From Gottschalkiaceae bacterium SANA (lineage in GTDB: Bacteria > Bacillota > Clostridia > Tissierellales > GPF-1): a DNA stretch of 64,000 bases. Under the pieces are notes generated by a model. That model made no database searches, was not told the DNA's origin, and worked only from the letters and a program-made list of their open reading frames with translations. Position numbers and translations under genes: made by a program. The DNA is taken from the NCBI GenBank assembly GCA_036323355.1, contig AP028876.1:248001-312000 (forward strand), read 5' to 3'. Numbering within the stretch: the first letter of the stretch is position 1; each line of letters opens with the position of its first letter. This document shows, piece after piece, positions 17,889-26,647 of this stretch.

Positions 17889-18539
17889 TTACGTTTCTTG
17901 TGAGAAGAGGGTTACAAAGGTATCCTGCAGATTTTCATGTTCAATGGTTGTTGGATCAAATTTCAGCAAATGGAAGGTGGTATGAACAAAAAATCCAATG
18001 CTGAAGACTGAAATTACGGTACCTAGGCCGATGAGTCCGCCTAATCGCCAACCGATCAATACGGCAGCTAATTCTACACTGCTTCTGCATATGCCAATGG
18101 GCAATTTGGTTATTCGAGTGACGGCAATCATCAAACTGTCTCTGGGACCTGCTCCAAAACCGGATCCAATATAAAAGTAGGAGCCGAGAGAAAAGACGAT
18201 AATACCGAATAGAAGAATAAAAATACCGACAAATAGATTCTCACTTGTCGGTAGAATGTCTGCACCCAAGATGACATTCATCATGAGACCGATCAAGACC
18301 ATATTTAAAATGGTACCGATGCCAATCTTTTCACCCAATGCCAGGCTGAGTATGCCGATAATCAAGCCAACGAGTATGGACGCAGTGCCAATTTCAATGT
18401 GGATGGTATTGGCCAGGCCGGCATGAAAAACTTCCCAAGGTGAATAGCCGACTTGGGCGGAAATCGTGATGGAAATACCTAAGGCGCAAAGAAAAAGTCC
18501 GAAATTCAGTTTGATAAATCGTTTTATAAATATATTCAT
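17889..18539 (-). CDS. YczE/YyaS/YitT-like membrane protein, copy 2
   Basis: 216 residues with the same landmarks as its neighbour (GYSPWEVFH, GSGFGAGPRDSLMIAVTRITKLPIGICRSSVEL, TTIEHE). It lies between the GPH symporter gene (30 nt upstream) and copy 1, so the three form one minus-strand operon. Two paralogues side by side could work as a heteromeric membrane protein. Confidence 0.87.
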   Translation of the reverse strand: MNIFIKRFIKLNFGLFLCALGISITISAQVGYSPWEVFHAGLANTIHIEIGTASILVGLIIGILSLALGEKIGIGTILNMVLIGLMMNVILGADILPTSENLFVGIFILLFGIIVFSLGSYFYIGSGFGAGPRDSLMIAVTRITKLPIGICRSSVELAAVLIGWRLGGLIGLGTVISVFSIGFFVHTTFHLLKFDPTTIEHENLQDTFVTLFSQET

Positions 18540-18569
18540 ATGAAGTCCTTTCTATGTTTAATCGATTGG

Positions 18570-19988
18570 TTAGTGGTCAGCATGTTTTATTTTAATGATA
18601 GCTTGCAGGTGGGCAACTGCATTTGCATCCAGAGAATAACTCTGATACGCCTTTGATGCCAATAGCATAGCCAGGATGCTGCCGATAGACAAGAAAATAC
18701 CAAGAAGAAGGGCAGTGCTTGTTGCTTGCACCGGTAGGGTTGAATCAAAATGTATGATATCCAACACAAATCCAAGAAGTAAAATTGCCATTGATTGAGA
18801 AATTTTATAGCCAAAGGTTAGCATGCCGTAATAGATCCCTTCGTTCCGTTCGCCAGTTTGAGCTTCTTGAACATCGACGGTATCTGCAATCATGGATAGC
18901 GGCAAAGAGAAGAGGCCGCCGGTTCCAAAGCCGACTGCAATCGCATAGAAGAACAAAAATTGGTAGTGTGGGATGACTTGGTTGCGGAAAAGTGTTGCAA
19001 TAAATAAAAAGGCGCAACCGATAATTGAAATTTTTAAGCCCAGTTTTACGGCATTGGATTTTTCCATTTTTGCGCCAAGTTTTACCCAGATTGGCTGAGA
19101 CAGAATGCTTATGGTAAATTGTAAACCAAAGACAACACCGATTTGGAAATTATTTAGCATAAAGGTATAGGTGAATGTGTGAAGGCCAATGGTGCTAATC
19201 ATTGCCGAACCTAAATTGGTGAATAGATAACCGAGAAGGATGGCGCGATAGTCTTTTTGAGAGAGACAGAAGCGCATGGTTTTTAAGAAGTTTAAGCGCG
19301 CTTCTTTATTGGATTCGCTGCTGACTGGCACGGATCGAATGAAACGTTTTGTGCTTAAGTAGGTCGTGGCACCCGTAACAAGCATAATAGTTGTTGTAAG
19401 GATTGCAATGCGACTATAGGCTTGCGGATTTAACTGACCGATGGGGAATTCTGGGGTCGGTGCGAAAAAAACAAACATAAAGCCTGCAGAAGCGAATGCA
19501 ATAGCGATCAAAAAAAATGCGGTTTTGATGGCTTGAACCAAAGACCGGGTGTTGTAATCGTTGCTGAGTTCCGCGCCGAGGGCGGAATAAGGGGTGAAGA
19601 AGATGGTGAGAAAGGTTTTGGTTAACAAAACTGAGATCAAAACCACAAGGAATTTTGAGTCCACGCTTCTTGCGGGATCAATGTTCCAGAGAATTAGATT
19701 GGTAATGGAAACGGCGATGGTGCCGATCAGTATATAGATGTGGCGATTGCCAAATCGAGACCGTGTATGGTCTGAAAGATAGCCCATAAGGGGATCACTT
19801 ACGGCGTCCCAGGCGACACTGATAAAAAAGATCAGACCGATTAATCGTCCAGGCATGCCCAGAACTGCAGTTGCGTAAAAAACTAAATAGGAAGTTAGCA
19901 TTTGTGAAACAAGCCCATAGCCCATATTGCCGGTGCCGTAGGCTGCAATTTCGATAAGATTGGGTTCTTTTATTATTCGTCTAGTCAT
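18570..19988 (-). CDS. GPH/MelB-type cation:sugar symporter (MFS_2)
   Basis: 472 residues, 12 predicted TM segments. MelB-family landmarks are YGTGNMGYGLVSQM, the loop DAVSDPLMGYLSDHTRSRFGNRH, and DTVDVQEAQTGERNEGIYYG in the second half. It should move a glycoside, or another solute, with a cation. The ATG at 19988 has AGGAG 8 nt away; the ATG at 19994 is only 2 nt from that site. It is the first gene of the operon with the two YczE-like genes. No glycosidase is adjacent. Confidence 0.88.
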   Translation of the reverse strand: MTRRIIKEPNLIEIAAYGTGNMGYGLVSQMLTSYLVFYATAVLGMPGRLIGLIFFISVAWDAVSDPLMGYLSDHTRSRFGNRHIYILIGTIAVSITNLILWNIDPARSVDSKFLVVLISVLLTKTFLTIFFTPYSALGAELSNDYNTRSLVQAIKTAFFLIAIAFASAGFMFVFFAPTPEFPIGQLNPQAYSRIAILTTTIMLVTGATTYLSTKRFIRSVPVSSESNKEARLNFLKTMRFCLSQKDYRAILLGYLFTNLGSAMISTIGLHTFTYTFMLNNFQIGVVFGLQFTISILSQPIWVKLGAKMEKSNAVKLGLKISIIGCAFLFIATLFRNQVIPHYQFLFFYAIAVGFGTGGLFSLPLSMIADTVDVQEAQTGERNEGIYYGMLTFGYKISQSMAILLLGFVLDIIHFDSTLPVQATSTALLLGIFLSIGSILAMLLASKAYQSYSLDANAVAHLQAIIKIKHADH

Positions 19989-20235
19989 GATCATGGCTCC
20001 TCGTCTGTTGGAGTCTTTTGTTAAATAAAGGCTTTGTTGGTTTTAGTGTACGGGAAAGCATGGTGGAGTGCAATGAGAATTTTCTGTGGAGGTGCGGTTA
20101 TGGGCCTCGTGGGTATCCGTGTGTTGAAAGTGAAAAGAATTAGTAGACAAAAAGACGGTTGCAATCAATATCCTCTTTATGTAAAAAGTGATAGTTCGTG
20201 TCATGATCTGATTTGCAAAATTCAAAAAAATGATT

Positions 20236-20264
20236 TTGACAAATTTCGCCACTCTCGGTAGAAT
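20236..20264 (+). promoter_or_regulatory. Promoter of the ABC-F leader transcript
   Basis: TTGACA (20236-20241), 17-nt spacer, TAGAAT (20259-20264). The preceding stretch 19995-20235 shows no gene or clear element. Transcription should start near 20271, leaving a leader of about 290 nt before the ABC-F gene. Confidence 0.8.
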
Positions 20265-20293
20265 AGAAGTGAAAATAGGGTTAGGAGAATCAG

Positions 20294-20320
20294 ATGATTT
20301 CAATGTTTTTTGCTAGATAA
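20294..20320 (+). CDS. Leader peptide MISMFFAR (candidate attenuation uORF)
   Basis: An 8-codon ORF directly downstream of the promoter, with AGGAG at 20283-20287 and good spacing. Short leader peptides in this position control many antibiotic-resistance ABC-F and Erm genes: a drug-stalled ribosome on the leader changes downstream folding. Two terminator-like hairpins follow before the ABC-F start. The peptide itself matches nothing I can name. Confidence 0.6.
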   Translation: MISMFFAR

Positions 20321-20451
20321 GAGAAATTGAAAAGTGTGGGATTGCCATGGAGTGGACGATGAATATCGGGCCATCTTTTTGTGGTGAAATCACAGAGAAG
20401 TAGCAAAAAACGAACTTTCAAGAGGAAAAATTGCATGGAAAATTTCAAAAA

Positions 20452-20475
20452 CACGCAAGATTTGCGTGGCTTTTT
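20452..20475 (+). terminator. Leader hairpin 1 (terminator-like)
   Basis: CACGCAA (20452-20458) pairs with TTGCGTG (20462-20468), with a GCTTTTT tail. Its 5' arm CGCAAG (20454-20459) is also complementary to CTTGCG (20510-20515) in the 3' arm of hairpin 2, so an alternative fold can open both. Confidence 0.75.
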
Positions 20476-20486
20476 GGTTGATTCTT

Positions 20487-20525
20487 AGCGGCAGGTTGAA
20501 AGCATTCGACTTGCGGCTTTTTTTG
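20487..20525 (+). terminator. Leader hairpin 2 (intrinsic terminator before the ABC-F gene)
   Basis: AGCGGCAGGT (20487-20496) pairs with ACTTGCGGCT (20509-20518) with one mismatch and one G-T pair, followed by seven T residues. It lies about 40 nt before the ABC-F start and would stop transcription unless disrupted. Confidence 0.8.
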
Positions 20526-20563
20526 TTGGTCCCACACAGATAGGAAGGAACGAGGAGGGACGT

Positions 20564-22168
20564 ATGAAAACTATTTTTGCCTGTGATCAAATAAAAATGA
20601 CAATTGGAGACCGCGTGATCTTAAATGGTATTTCGTTTCAGATCAATGAAGGTGATTGTATTGGAATAGTAGGAGACAATGGGGCTGGAAAGACGACGTT
20701 GATGAAGATGATTACGAAAGAACTTGTGCCGGATGCAGGACGAGTGATTTGGCATTGGAAGGATATTCGGATTGGATATCTGCGTCAATCGGTTGAACAG
20801 GAGTTAGAAAACTGGGATCAATTGAGTGGAGGAGAGCGAACAAAAAAGAGGCTGATACAGATATGGGAAAGCTCCCCGCAATTGCTTTTGTTGGATGAAC
20901 CGACGAATCATTTGGATCAAGCGGGGGTGCAGTGGTTGATTCGAGAGTTGAATCGGTTTCAAGGAACGATCATGTTGATCTCTCATGATCGATACTTTTT
21001 GGATCAGGTGGTTAATCGAATCATAGAGATTAAAAGGGGAGAATCAGAAGGGTATCGGGGAAACTATAGCCAATATCGAGAGGAAAAGAATCGCCGTTGG
21101 GAAAGTCTGAGCCATCAATACCGAGAAGAGGAAAAGGAGAGAATGAAAATTGAACGCGAAATTCGGCAATTGAGAACTTGGTCTGCCAAGGGCCATCGCG
21201 ATTCGACTAAAAAGGACGGGTTAAAAGAAAAATATCGTACGCGAGCTAAGAAGAAGGACAAGCGGGTGAAAGCGCAGATTTATCGGTTGGAAAAACTCAA
21301 AGGTCAAGGCTTGAAAAAACCGGTGGAGGAACAAAAAATTTCATTTGAATTTGCTGCAGAGGCGAGGGGAGGAAAGCGGATCATTGAGGCGAGGGACGTG
21401 ACAAAACGCTTTGGGGAAAAGATCATCTTTAAGAAGTCTTCTTTCACCATTCTTTCGGGGGAACGGATTGGATTGATTGGTCCCAACGGGTGCGGGAAGA
21501 CAACGCTGATTCGGAGCCTGCTGGGGGAATTCGATTTGGATGAAGGAAAATTGCATCTAAGTCCATCGGCTAAGGCAGCGGTTCTTCATCAGGATGTATT
21601 GGATTTGGAGGAAGAGAAAACGGTATTGGGATTTTTTGATTCGCATGATCGCGAGAGGCGAGGCAAGCTGCAGACCTTGCTTACCAATATGGGTTTTTCC
21701 AAGACCATGATGAACCAAAAGCTAGGAAGCTTAAGCTTGGGAGAGAGAACGCGGCTGAAGGTTGCGGAGATGATTGTAAAAGAGAATAACTTGTTGATCT
21801 TAGACGAGCCGACCAATCATTTGGACCTACATAGCCGGGAGATGTTGGAAAAAACATTGATGATATATACGGGTACCTTGATTGTGGTGTCCCATGACCG
21901 ATACTTTCTTGAGAAACTTTGTGAGAAGTTGCTGGTTTTTGAGGATGGTAAGATCCAAAAAATTGAAATGAATTATCGTGAGTATCTGGCACGAACGGAA
22001 AAAAACGTGGTAAGGGAGGGCTGTGAGACCGAGGAAAGTCTGAGAATTGAAAATCAGATTGCTGAGGTTTTGTCACGGCTATCTCTGGCCAAGCCTGAGT
22101 CAGAAGAATATCGAGCTATGGATGAAGCTTTTCAAAAACTTCTGCGGAAAAAAAGGGAAAGTATTTAA
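20564..22168 (+). CDS. ABC-F ATPase, possible antibiotic-resistance ribosomal protection protein
   Basis: 534 residues, two ABC cassettes without TM segments. Cassette 1 has GDNGAGKTT, LSGGERTKKR and LLLDEPTNHLD; cassette 2 has GPNGCGKTT, LSLGERTRLK and LILDEPTNHLD. The linker of about residues 175-255 is long and highly basic (AKGHRDSTKKDGLKEKYRTR region), as in Vga/VmlR-type proteins that displace drugs from the ribosome. The first cassette is compact. The leader peptide and hairpins upstream fit drug-induced expression. An RBS GAGGAGGGA precedes the ATG. Which drugs, if any, it protects against cannot be read here. Confidence 0.88.
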   Translation: MKTIFACDQIKMTIGDRVILNGISFQINEGDCIGIVGDNGAGKTTLMKMITKELVPDAGRVIWHWKDIRIGYLRQSVEQELENWDQLSGGERTKKRLIQIWESSPQLLLLDEPTNHLDQAGVQWLIRELNRFQGTIMLISHDRYFLDQVVNRIIEIKRGESEGYRGNYSQYREEKNRRWESLSHQYREEEKERMKIEREIRQLRTWSAKGHRDSTKKDGLKEKYRTRAKKKDKRVKAQIYRLEKLKGQGLKKPVEEQKISFEFAAEARGGKRIIEARDVTKRFGEKIIFKKSSFTILSGERIGLIGPNGCGKTTLIRSLLGEFDLDEGKLHLSPSAKAAVLHQDVLDLEEEKTVLGFFDSHDRERRGKLQTLLTNMGFSKTMMNQKLGSLSLGERTRLKVAEMIVKENNLLILDEPTNHLDLHSREMLEKTLMIYTGTLIVVSHDRYFLEKLCEKLLVFEDGKIQKIEMNYREYLARTEKNVVREGCETEESLRIENQIAEVLSRLSLAKPESEEYRAMDEAFQKLLRKKRESI

Positions 22169-22264
22169 GTCGTTGCAAAGGAGCATGGGGTGGGGTATCG
22201 TGTAAGTAGGGGAATTTTGTAAACTTCCTTTAAATGGGGTAAAGTCTGAAACGGAGGATCGATT

Positions 22265-23551
22265 ATGAATACAAATCAATGGTATCGGCTTGATAATGCC
22301 GCAAAAATATTTCCAACCATATCGCGAATCGAAAACTCCGCTACCTATCGCTTGGCGATTACGCTAACGGAGGAAATTGATCCTGACTTTTTACAAGAAG
22401 CGGTTGATCAAACCTTGACTCGATATCCAACTTTGGCTGTTTGGCTGAGAAGGGGATATTTTTGGTATTTTTTTGAAAACAACGAAAATCAACTTTTGAT
22501 TGAGAAGGAAACTAGAACTCCTTGCGGCCATATCGATCCCATATTCAATAATGGATACTTGATGAAAGTGTTTTATTATGGAAAGCGAATTTCTGTTGAG
22601 ACCCACCATTCCCTATCGGATGGTTCGGGAGCTATAGAATTTATTAAAACCCTGACCTACACCTATTTGAAACGTAGCGGAAAAGACGTGGATCCTGGAG
22701 ATGAAATTCTTTTACCCAATGAAATTCCCAGCCGTTATGAGATGGAGGATAGTTTTCACAAGTATTATCAAGCCTGCGAGAGACAGGCTAAGAAGGAAGA
22801 AGACGCCTTTATGATTCAAGGGACCGTGTTCAAACCTTTTGGCAATCATGTTGATACTGGGGTTGTTGATGTGCAGGAGATTCGAAAAATTGCTAAGGAT
22901 CATGGAGTCACGATTACCACTTTTTTGGTTGCGCGATTGATACGATCCATCTATGAGGAATCGATGCAGTATGGGCTATATACAGAGCCCATTAAAATTG
23001 CGGTACCTGTTAATTTGCGCAGTATTTTTCCATCCAAGACCCTGCGAAACTTTTTCTCTGTTGTCCACGTCGTAGTTCGACCCGATGACAGCATGGAGTT
23101 TAAGGATATTTTGCAATCAGTTCAAAGACAATTAATCGAAAAAACAAGGAAGGATAGTTTGTATCCGAAAATCGCTGATCATGTAGAATCGGAACGGTTT
23201 TTTCTTTCACGGTTTATCCCTTTGGGGTTAAAAAACATGATTTTACGGTTTGCGTATCGCCGATATGGGACTAAAGTGAAGACTGCGACGATTTCAAACT
23301 TGGGTCGGATTAGTTTTCCGGATTCAGTCAGTAAATGGGTAGATCGCATGGAAGTGGTGTTTTATCCATCAACGGGCAGTCCTTTGAATTTTGGGATTAG
23401 TTCGGTCAACGACAAAATGAGTATATCCATATCCCGCTGTATTGTGGAACCTGGAATTACAAAGAGATTCTTTCGGAGTTTAGTGAAAGAAGACGGTGCT
23501 CATGTGATCATTTATTCCAATGAGTGGGAGGCTTTCCATGAAAACTTGTAA
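22265..23551 (+). CDS. Condensation-domain-like acyltransferase (alcohol acetyltransferase/WS-DGAT-like fold)
   Basis: 428 residues. The HHxxxDG catalytic motif appears as HHSLSDGSGA at about residues 117-126. Other parts (FLQEAVDQTLTRYPTLAVWL and NLGRISFP) match the chloramphenicol-acetyltransferase-like superfamily. It probably transfers an acyl group to an unknown acceptor. The start has GGAGG. The next gene overlaps its end by 14 nt, so the two products likely act together. Confidence 0.82.
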   Translation: MNTNQWYRLDNAAKIFPTISRIENSATYRLAITLTEEIDPDFLQEAVDQTLTRYPTLAVWLRRGYFWYFFENNENQLLIEKETRTPCGHIDPIFNNGYLMKVFYYGKRISVETHHSLSDGSGAIEFIKTLTYTYLKRSGKDVDPGDEILLPNEIPSRYEMEDSFHKYYQACERQAKKEEDAFMIQGTVFKPFGNHVDTGVVDVQEIRKIAKDHGVTITTFLVARLIRSIYEESMQYGLYTEPIKIAVPVNLRSIFPSKTLRNFFSVVHVVVRPDDSMEFKDILQSVQRQLIEKTRKDSLYPKIADHVESERFFLSRFIPLGLKNMILRFAYRRYGTKVKTATISNLGRISFPDSVSKWVDRMEVVFYPSTGSPLNFGISSVNDKMSISISRCIVEPGITKRFFRSLVKEDGAHVIIYSNEWEAFHENL

Positions 23552-24242
23552 ACGTTGCAGCGTGGAATTGGATGAGGCCTTAAGTCGTTGTCCCTTGTGT
23601 CAGCAACCGGTAGAGGGAGAGGTTATTGGAGAAAGAACCTATCCGCTTTATGGGCAGCGCAATGAAAAGGGAGAATTGATCGAAGATCACGATCATAAGG
23701 CGCGTCATCGTAAAAAACGTCTTCAAAACAACTTTATTTTTATCACAATTTTGTTGTTGAGTGTGACTGTTGTGATGAATGCCATGACCTTTAACGGGGA
23801 CTATTGGGGTGTGTATATTATTAGCTCCGTATTATATCTTTGGTTTTCAGTCAAGCATACGATTCTTTCGAACAATCGTGCTTGTCGCAAGATACTTTTG
23901 CAGGCTATGGCTCTATCTGTATTCTTAGCCGTGATTGATGTGATGATTCCAGAGATTCATAGCCTGATTGACTATGGAATCCCATTGGTGTTGGCTGCGT
24001 CAGTGGGTGTTGAAGGATTGTTGTTGCATTTTCGAAAGTCGCGTTGGAAGTCCTATGTGAGAGATTTCTTTGTGATGGATTTACTTGGTTATTTGCCGAT
24101 CCTTTTATTTATTGTTGGGATTATTGATGTCTTGTGGCCGAGTGTAGTTGCGGCCTTGGTGTCGTTTTTAACCTTGTCGAGCCAGTTTGCTTTTTCCTTT
24201 AAACGATTTAAGGACGAATTGAGAAGATTGTTGCACCATTAA
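23538..24242 (+). CDS. Zinc-ribbon membrane protein (DUF6320-like)
   Basis: 234 residues: an N-terminal zinc ribbon (CKRCSVELDEALSRCPLC), a short basic linker, and about six TM helices from residue 65. The ATG at 23538 lies inside the end of the acyltransferase gene with GGGAGG upstream, which suggests translational coupling. Similar zinc-ribbon membrane proteins accompany condensation-fold acyltransferases in other Firmicutes as far as I recall; the function is unknown. Confidence 0.82.
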   Translation: MKTCKRCSVELDEALSRCPLCQQPVEGEVIGERTYPLYGQRNEKGELIEDHDHKARHRKKRLQNNFIFITILLLSVTVVMNAMTFNGDYWGVYIISSVLYLWFSVKHTILSNNRACRKILLQAMALSVFLAVIDVMIPEIHSLIDYGIPLVLAASVGVEGLLLHFRKSRWKSYVRDFFVMDLLGYLPILLFIVGIIDVLWPSVVAALVSFLTLSSQFAFSFKRFKDELRRLLHH

Positions 24243-24261
24243 TGATGGAGAAGGAGACATG

Positions 24262-24321
24262 ATGAAGACGATTGGAATGATTGGCGGCATGAGTTGGGAG
24301 TCGTCATTGGAGGTTGAGTAA
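24262..24321 (+). pseudogene. N-terminal remnant of an aspartate/glutamate racemase gene
   Basis: The ATG at 24262 (or 24259) opens MKTIGMIGGMSWESSLEVE and stops at 24319-24321. The first 17 residues match the well-known start of aspartate/glutamate racemase family proteins (MKTIG-IGGMSWES). The rest is missing: the frame ends in the TAATG where the deformylase-like gene begins. An AAGGAG site is intact. It looks like a deletion that joined a racemase start to the next gene, or a retained coupling ORF. Confidence 0.7.
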
Positions 24322-24812
24322 TGGCAAAGCGTGAGATTTTGATTCTTGGCAATGAAAAGCTCTATGAAATTAGCAGACCACTTTCTATAGTCGCACGTGA
24401 AGAGATGGAGGGTGTTGCTGAGGATTTAGAAGATACCCTAGAGACTTTTCGGCTAGAGAAGGGGTTTGGCCGTGCCATAGCAGCACCGCAGATTGGGGCA
24501 TCCGTGCGCATGATATTCATGAAACTCGATGAAGTGAAAAAAGTCTTTATCAATCCATGCATGGAAGTCTTGGATGAGGAGACCTTTGAACTCTGGGACG
24601 ACTGTATGAGTTTTCCGGGGCTCGAAGTGAAGGTCTTGCGATATCGGTCGATTTGTGTGACTTATCGCGATTTGGACTGGAAGATTCAGTCGGAGGTCTT
24701 TGAAGGTGATTTATCTGAACTATTTCAGCATGAATTTGATCATTTGAATGGTGTTTTGGCCGTGCAACGAGCCGTCGATATGCAAGCGTTTCGGATGAAA
24801 TCAGCAGAGTAG
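24321..24812 (+). CDS. def: Peptide deformylase-like metalloprotein
   Basis: 163 residues. Motif 3 is intact (QHEFDH, supplying two metal His and the catalytic Glu). Motif 1 reads GFGRAIAAPQIG, two residues longer than the usual GxGLAAPQ. Motif 2 reads WDDCMS instead of EGCLS, keeping the metal-binding Cys. It should be a divergent deformylase, perhaps a second paralogue with altered substrate use, because the housekeeping enzyme normally keeps EGCLS. Its start overlaps the racemase-remnant stop (TAATG) and uses GGAGG at 24309-24313. Confidence 0.85.
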   Translation: MAKREILILGNEKLYEISRPLSIVAREEMEGVAEDLEDTLETFRLEKGFGRAIAAPQIGASVRMIFMKLDEVKKVFINPCMEVLDEETFELWDDCMSFPGLEVKVLRYRSICVTYRDLDWKIQSEVFEGDLSELFQHEFDHLNGVLAVQRAVDMQAFRMKSAE

Positions 24813-24860
24813 GCGTTTTAGTTTGTGTCGCGTTTTCAATAGGGTTTGATGATTTTACGT

Positions 24861-24898
24861 AAAAAGAAAGTGTAGTTTTGTTGGCGCTTTCTTTTTTG
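24861..24898 (+). terminator. Rho-independent terminator after the deformylase-like gene
   Basis: AAAAAGAAAG (24861-24870) pairs with CTTTCTTTTT (24887-24896) around a 16-nt loop and is followed by T residues. Confidence 0.75.
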
Positions 24899-24988
24899 TT
24901 ACATAAATGGTTGTACAAAACGAATGGTGGATGATGAAGAAGACTTTTGGTCCTAGAAAATCGAAGCGGATAGGCTAAGGAGATCGAT

Positions 24989-26647
24989 ATGATTGTACAA
25001 TTAAAAGAGGTATCAAAAAGCTTTGGTGCGACGAGCGTACTGAGAGAAATGAATATGACGATCGCCAAGGGTGAGAAGATTGGGATCGTTGGCGCTAATG
25101 GGGCGGGGAAAACAACGATCTTTCATTTAATTACGGGAAAACTGTCTCATGATTCGGGTCAGGTGATGGCCAATCGAAAACTGAGTTATGGGATAGTCTC
25201 GCAGGTGAGCGATGTAAACCCGGAAAACACAGTAGTCGAGGAGTGCCGAATAGCGTTCTTTCGAGCCTTAGAAGCGGAAAAGGAAATGAAGCGTCTTGAA
25301 CGAGCAATGGCAGACCAAAGAGTCTATTCCGATGAAATTAAGCTTTCTCAGGTTATGGAGCAACATGAAGAGATGCTTGTGACTTACACGGAAGCTGGTG
25401 GATTTGAGATGGAAGGTCGAATCATTGGGGTGCTGAGGGGCTTGGGGTTTAAGGAGTCTTGTTGGGAAAATAGAACCGATACCTTAAGTGGTGGAGAAAA
25501 AACGAAACTTACCTTGGCAAAGCTTTTGTTGTCACGTCCCGATCTGCTCTTGCTGGATGAACCAACAAATCATCTGGATTTTCGCGCCCTAGCGTGGCTA
25601 GAAAATTTCATTCGAGAGTATGAGGGAACCATCGCACTCATTTCTCATGACCGTTACTTTTTAAATGCCTGTGTGAAAATTATCTATGAGATTGAACGAG
25701 GGACAGCAATTCGATATGCTGGTAATTACACTTATTTTGTGAAACAGCGAGGCGCAAATCGCGCTCAATACCGCAAACAATATGTCGCGCAGCAACGCGA
25801 GATCAAGAGGCTTGAAACCTATGTGGAAAAGAATATCGCGCGGGCTTCTACCTCTCGCATGGCAAAGAGTCGAAGAAAATCTCTAGAAAAAATAGAGCGG
25901 TTGGAATCACCCTTAGGGGATCTAAGGAAAATGAGTTTAGCCTTCGAGATGGAAAAGAAATCTCGTGAAAATGTACTTGTCTTTGAGGATGGTGTTATTA
26001 CGGTAGGGGATGAGGATGTGCGTATTCCCTTGTTGTCAAATGTCAATTTTCATTTGAAGCAAGGCGAACGGATGGCGGTAATTGGAGAAAATGGAATTGG
26101 GAAATCAACCCTATTGAAAACCCTAGTGGGAGACCACCCTTTGGATGGCGGGTCATTTACCTGGGGAGAAGATACAGAAGTCGGGTATTACGACCAAGAG
26201 CATGTCGCCCTGAATGGAAAAAATACGATATTCGAGGAATTGTTGCAGATGGTTCCCGGTATTTCACTACAAAAGGTGCGAACCCTTCTGGGACAATTGT
26301 TGTTTCCTCAGGATGAGGCCTTTAAGAAGATCAGCGCCCTAAGCGGGGGAGAAAAATCCCGTGTTGTTTTGGCGAAGCTGGTATTGAGTCGCGGCAATGT
26401 CCTTTTGCTCGATGAACCGACCAACCACTTGGATCTACCGAGCAAGGCGATTCTTGAGAAAGCCCTTCGGGATTACCAGGGAACCCTGCTTTTTGTGTCC
26501 CATGATCGATACTTTATCAATCGAGTAGCAACTCGTGTAATGGTTCTAACCAAGTCGGGGATTGAAGTTCATCAGGGGAATTATGATCGATATCTGGAGA
26601 AGACTGGGCAAAGCGAGAACAGGGAGAAGAAAAATGGAAAGAGATAA
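24989..26647 (+). CDS. ABC-F ATPase, YdiF/Uup-like translation factor
   Basis: 552 residues, two soluble ABC cassettes with GANGAGKTT / LSGGEKTKLT / LLLDEPTNHLD and GENGIGKST / LSGGEKSRVV / LLLDEPTNHLD. An arm insertion with charged helices lies at about residues 75-135. The linker contains NIARASTSRMAKSRRKSLEK, common in YdiF/YfmR-type housekeeping ABC-F proteins. No leader peptide or attenuator is seen upstream, unlike the first ABC-F gene. RBS AAGGAG precedes the ATG. Confidence 0.92.
   Translation: MIVQLKEVSKSFGATSVLREMNMTIAKGEKIGIVGANGAGKTTIFHLITGKLSHDSGQVMANRKLSYGIVSQVSDVNPENTVVEECRIAFFRALEAEKEMKRLERAMADQRVYSDEIKLSQVMEQHEEMLVTYTEAGGFEMEGRIIGVLRGLGFKESCWENRTDTLSGGEKTKLTLAKLLLSRPDLLLLDEPTNHLDFRALAWLENFIREYEGTIALISHDRYFLNACVKIIYEIERGTAIRYAGNYTYFVKQRGANRAQYRKQYVAQQREIKRLETYVEKNIARASTSRMAKSRRKSLEKIERLESPLGDLRKMSLAFEMEKKSRENVLVFEDGVITVGDEDVRIPLLSNVNFHLKQGERMAVIGENGIGKSTLLKTLVGDHPLDGGSFTWGEDTEVGYYDQEHVALNGKNTIFEELLQMVPGISLQKVRTLLGQLLFPQDEAFKKISALSGGEKSRVVLAKLVLSRGNVLLLDEPTNHLDLPSKAILEKALRDYQGTLLFVSHDRYFINRVATRVMVLTKSGIEVHQGNYDRYLEKTGQSENREKKNGKR

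Noticed and set aside
20034-20261. Short ORF between the GPH symporter and the ABC-F leader
   Set aside because: No RBS, protein-like pattern or known domain, and it runs through the promoter at 20236-20264.
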